A stretch of 6,299 bases of DNA from JAKBCQ01 sp021807585 (GTDB lineage Bacteria > Planctomycetota > Planctomycetia > Isosphaerales > Isosphaeraceae): the NCBI GenBank assembly GCA_027325115.1, contig DAHWFG010000651.1:1-6299 (forward strand), in the 5' to 3' direction. Shown here piece by piece: positions 6,265-6,299 of the stretch. A program made the position numbers and the translations under genes. Under the pieces are notes generated by a model, which did no database searches, was not told where the DNA came from, and worked only from the letters and a program-made list of their open reading frames with translations. Position 1 is the stretch's first letter; the number at the start of each line of letters is the position of its first letter.

Positions 6265-6276
6265 GAACGATCGTTC
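6265..6276. promoter_or_regulatory. 12-bp perfect palindrome in the right-hand intergenic region
   Basis: GAACGATCGTTC is perfectly self-complementary and lies between the T-tract region (T6 at 6219-6224, T7 at 6233-6239, T6 at 6242-6247) and the Shine-Dalgarno sequence at 6284-6290. Its position would suit an operator for the gene to the right or for the divergent small membrane-protein gene. Its core is CGATCG, which is abundant across the window, so the palindrome may be partly a compositional effect. Confidence 0.3.
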
Positions 6277-6283
6277 CATCACT

Positions 6284-6290
6284 GGAGGGG
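6284..6290 (+). promoter_or_regulatory. Shine-Dalgarno sequence of a gene starting just outside the window
   Basis: GGAGGGG is followed by nine bases (ATCGAAGCG) to the end of the window. The small membrane-protein gene uses almost the same leader, GGAGGG plus ATCAAAAAG and then ATG, also with nine intervening bases. A start codon at the base immediately after 6299 on the plus strand is therefore expected. This is a prediction that only the adjacent sequence can settle. Confidence 0.45.
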
Positions 6291-6299
6291 ATCGAAGCG

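Overview
The window looks like chromosomal DNA from a GC-rich, diderm, planctomycete-like bacterium (Isosphaeraceae/Gemmataceae type is my best guess). The basis is the combination of a very long LptD/OstA-like outer-membrane protein carrying Pro/Asn/Ser-rich and Lys/Glu-rich inserts, a high density of the hexamer CGATCG, and an IS3-type transposase. The taxonomic call is inference, since no rRNA or marker gene is present.

Layout. (1) Positions 1-302 are the 5' end of an IS3-family element on the minus strand, with the first 73 codons of its OrfA-type transposase; the rest lies beyond the left edge. (2) Positions 303 to about 1068 hold no gene I can support, but contain several inverted repeats (535-638) and one plausible sigma70-type promoter (786-814). 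(3) Positions 1069-5223 (+) encode a 1384-residue LptD/OstA-like protein: signal peptide, a first OstA-like strand segment, a ~270-residue low-complexity linker, a second OstA-like segment interrupted by a charged stretch, then an LptD-type beta-barrel domain. (4) Only 19 bp later, 5243-5758 (+) encodes a 171-residue three-helix membrane protein of the prokaryotic diacylglycerol/undecaprenol kinase (DgkA) fold. Several residues needed for catalysis in E. coli DgkA are replaced. (5) Positions 5941-6141 (-) encode a 66-residue single-pass membrane protein with an acidic tail and a good ribosome binding site, convergent to the kinase-like gene. (6) Positions 6142-6299 look like a divergent intergenic region with T-tracts and a 12-bp palindrome. 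It ends in a Shine-Dalgarno sequence whose start codon would fall at the first base outside the window.

How the genes fit together. The two plus-strand genes probably form a cell-envelope unit: an LPS-exporter-like barrel plus a small inner-membrane protein of a lipid-kinase fold. Because the kinase-like protein lacks key catalytic residues, it may be a non-catalytic relative or use altered chemistry. The points most worth a second look are this degenerate DgkA, the split-domain, cysteine-free LptD, and the strong CGATCG enrichment. I found no CRISPR array, tRNA, rRNA or recognisable defence system.
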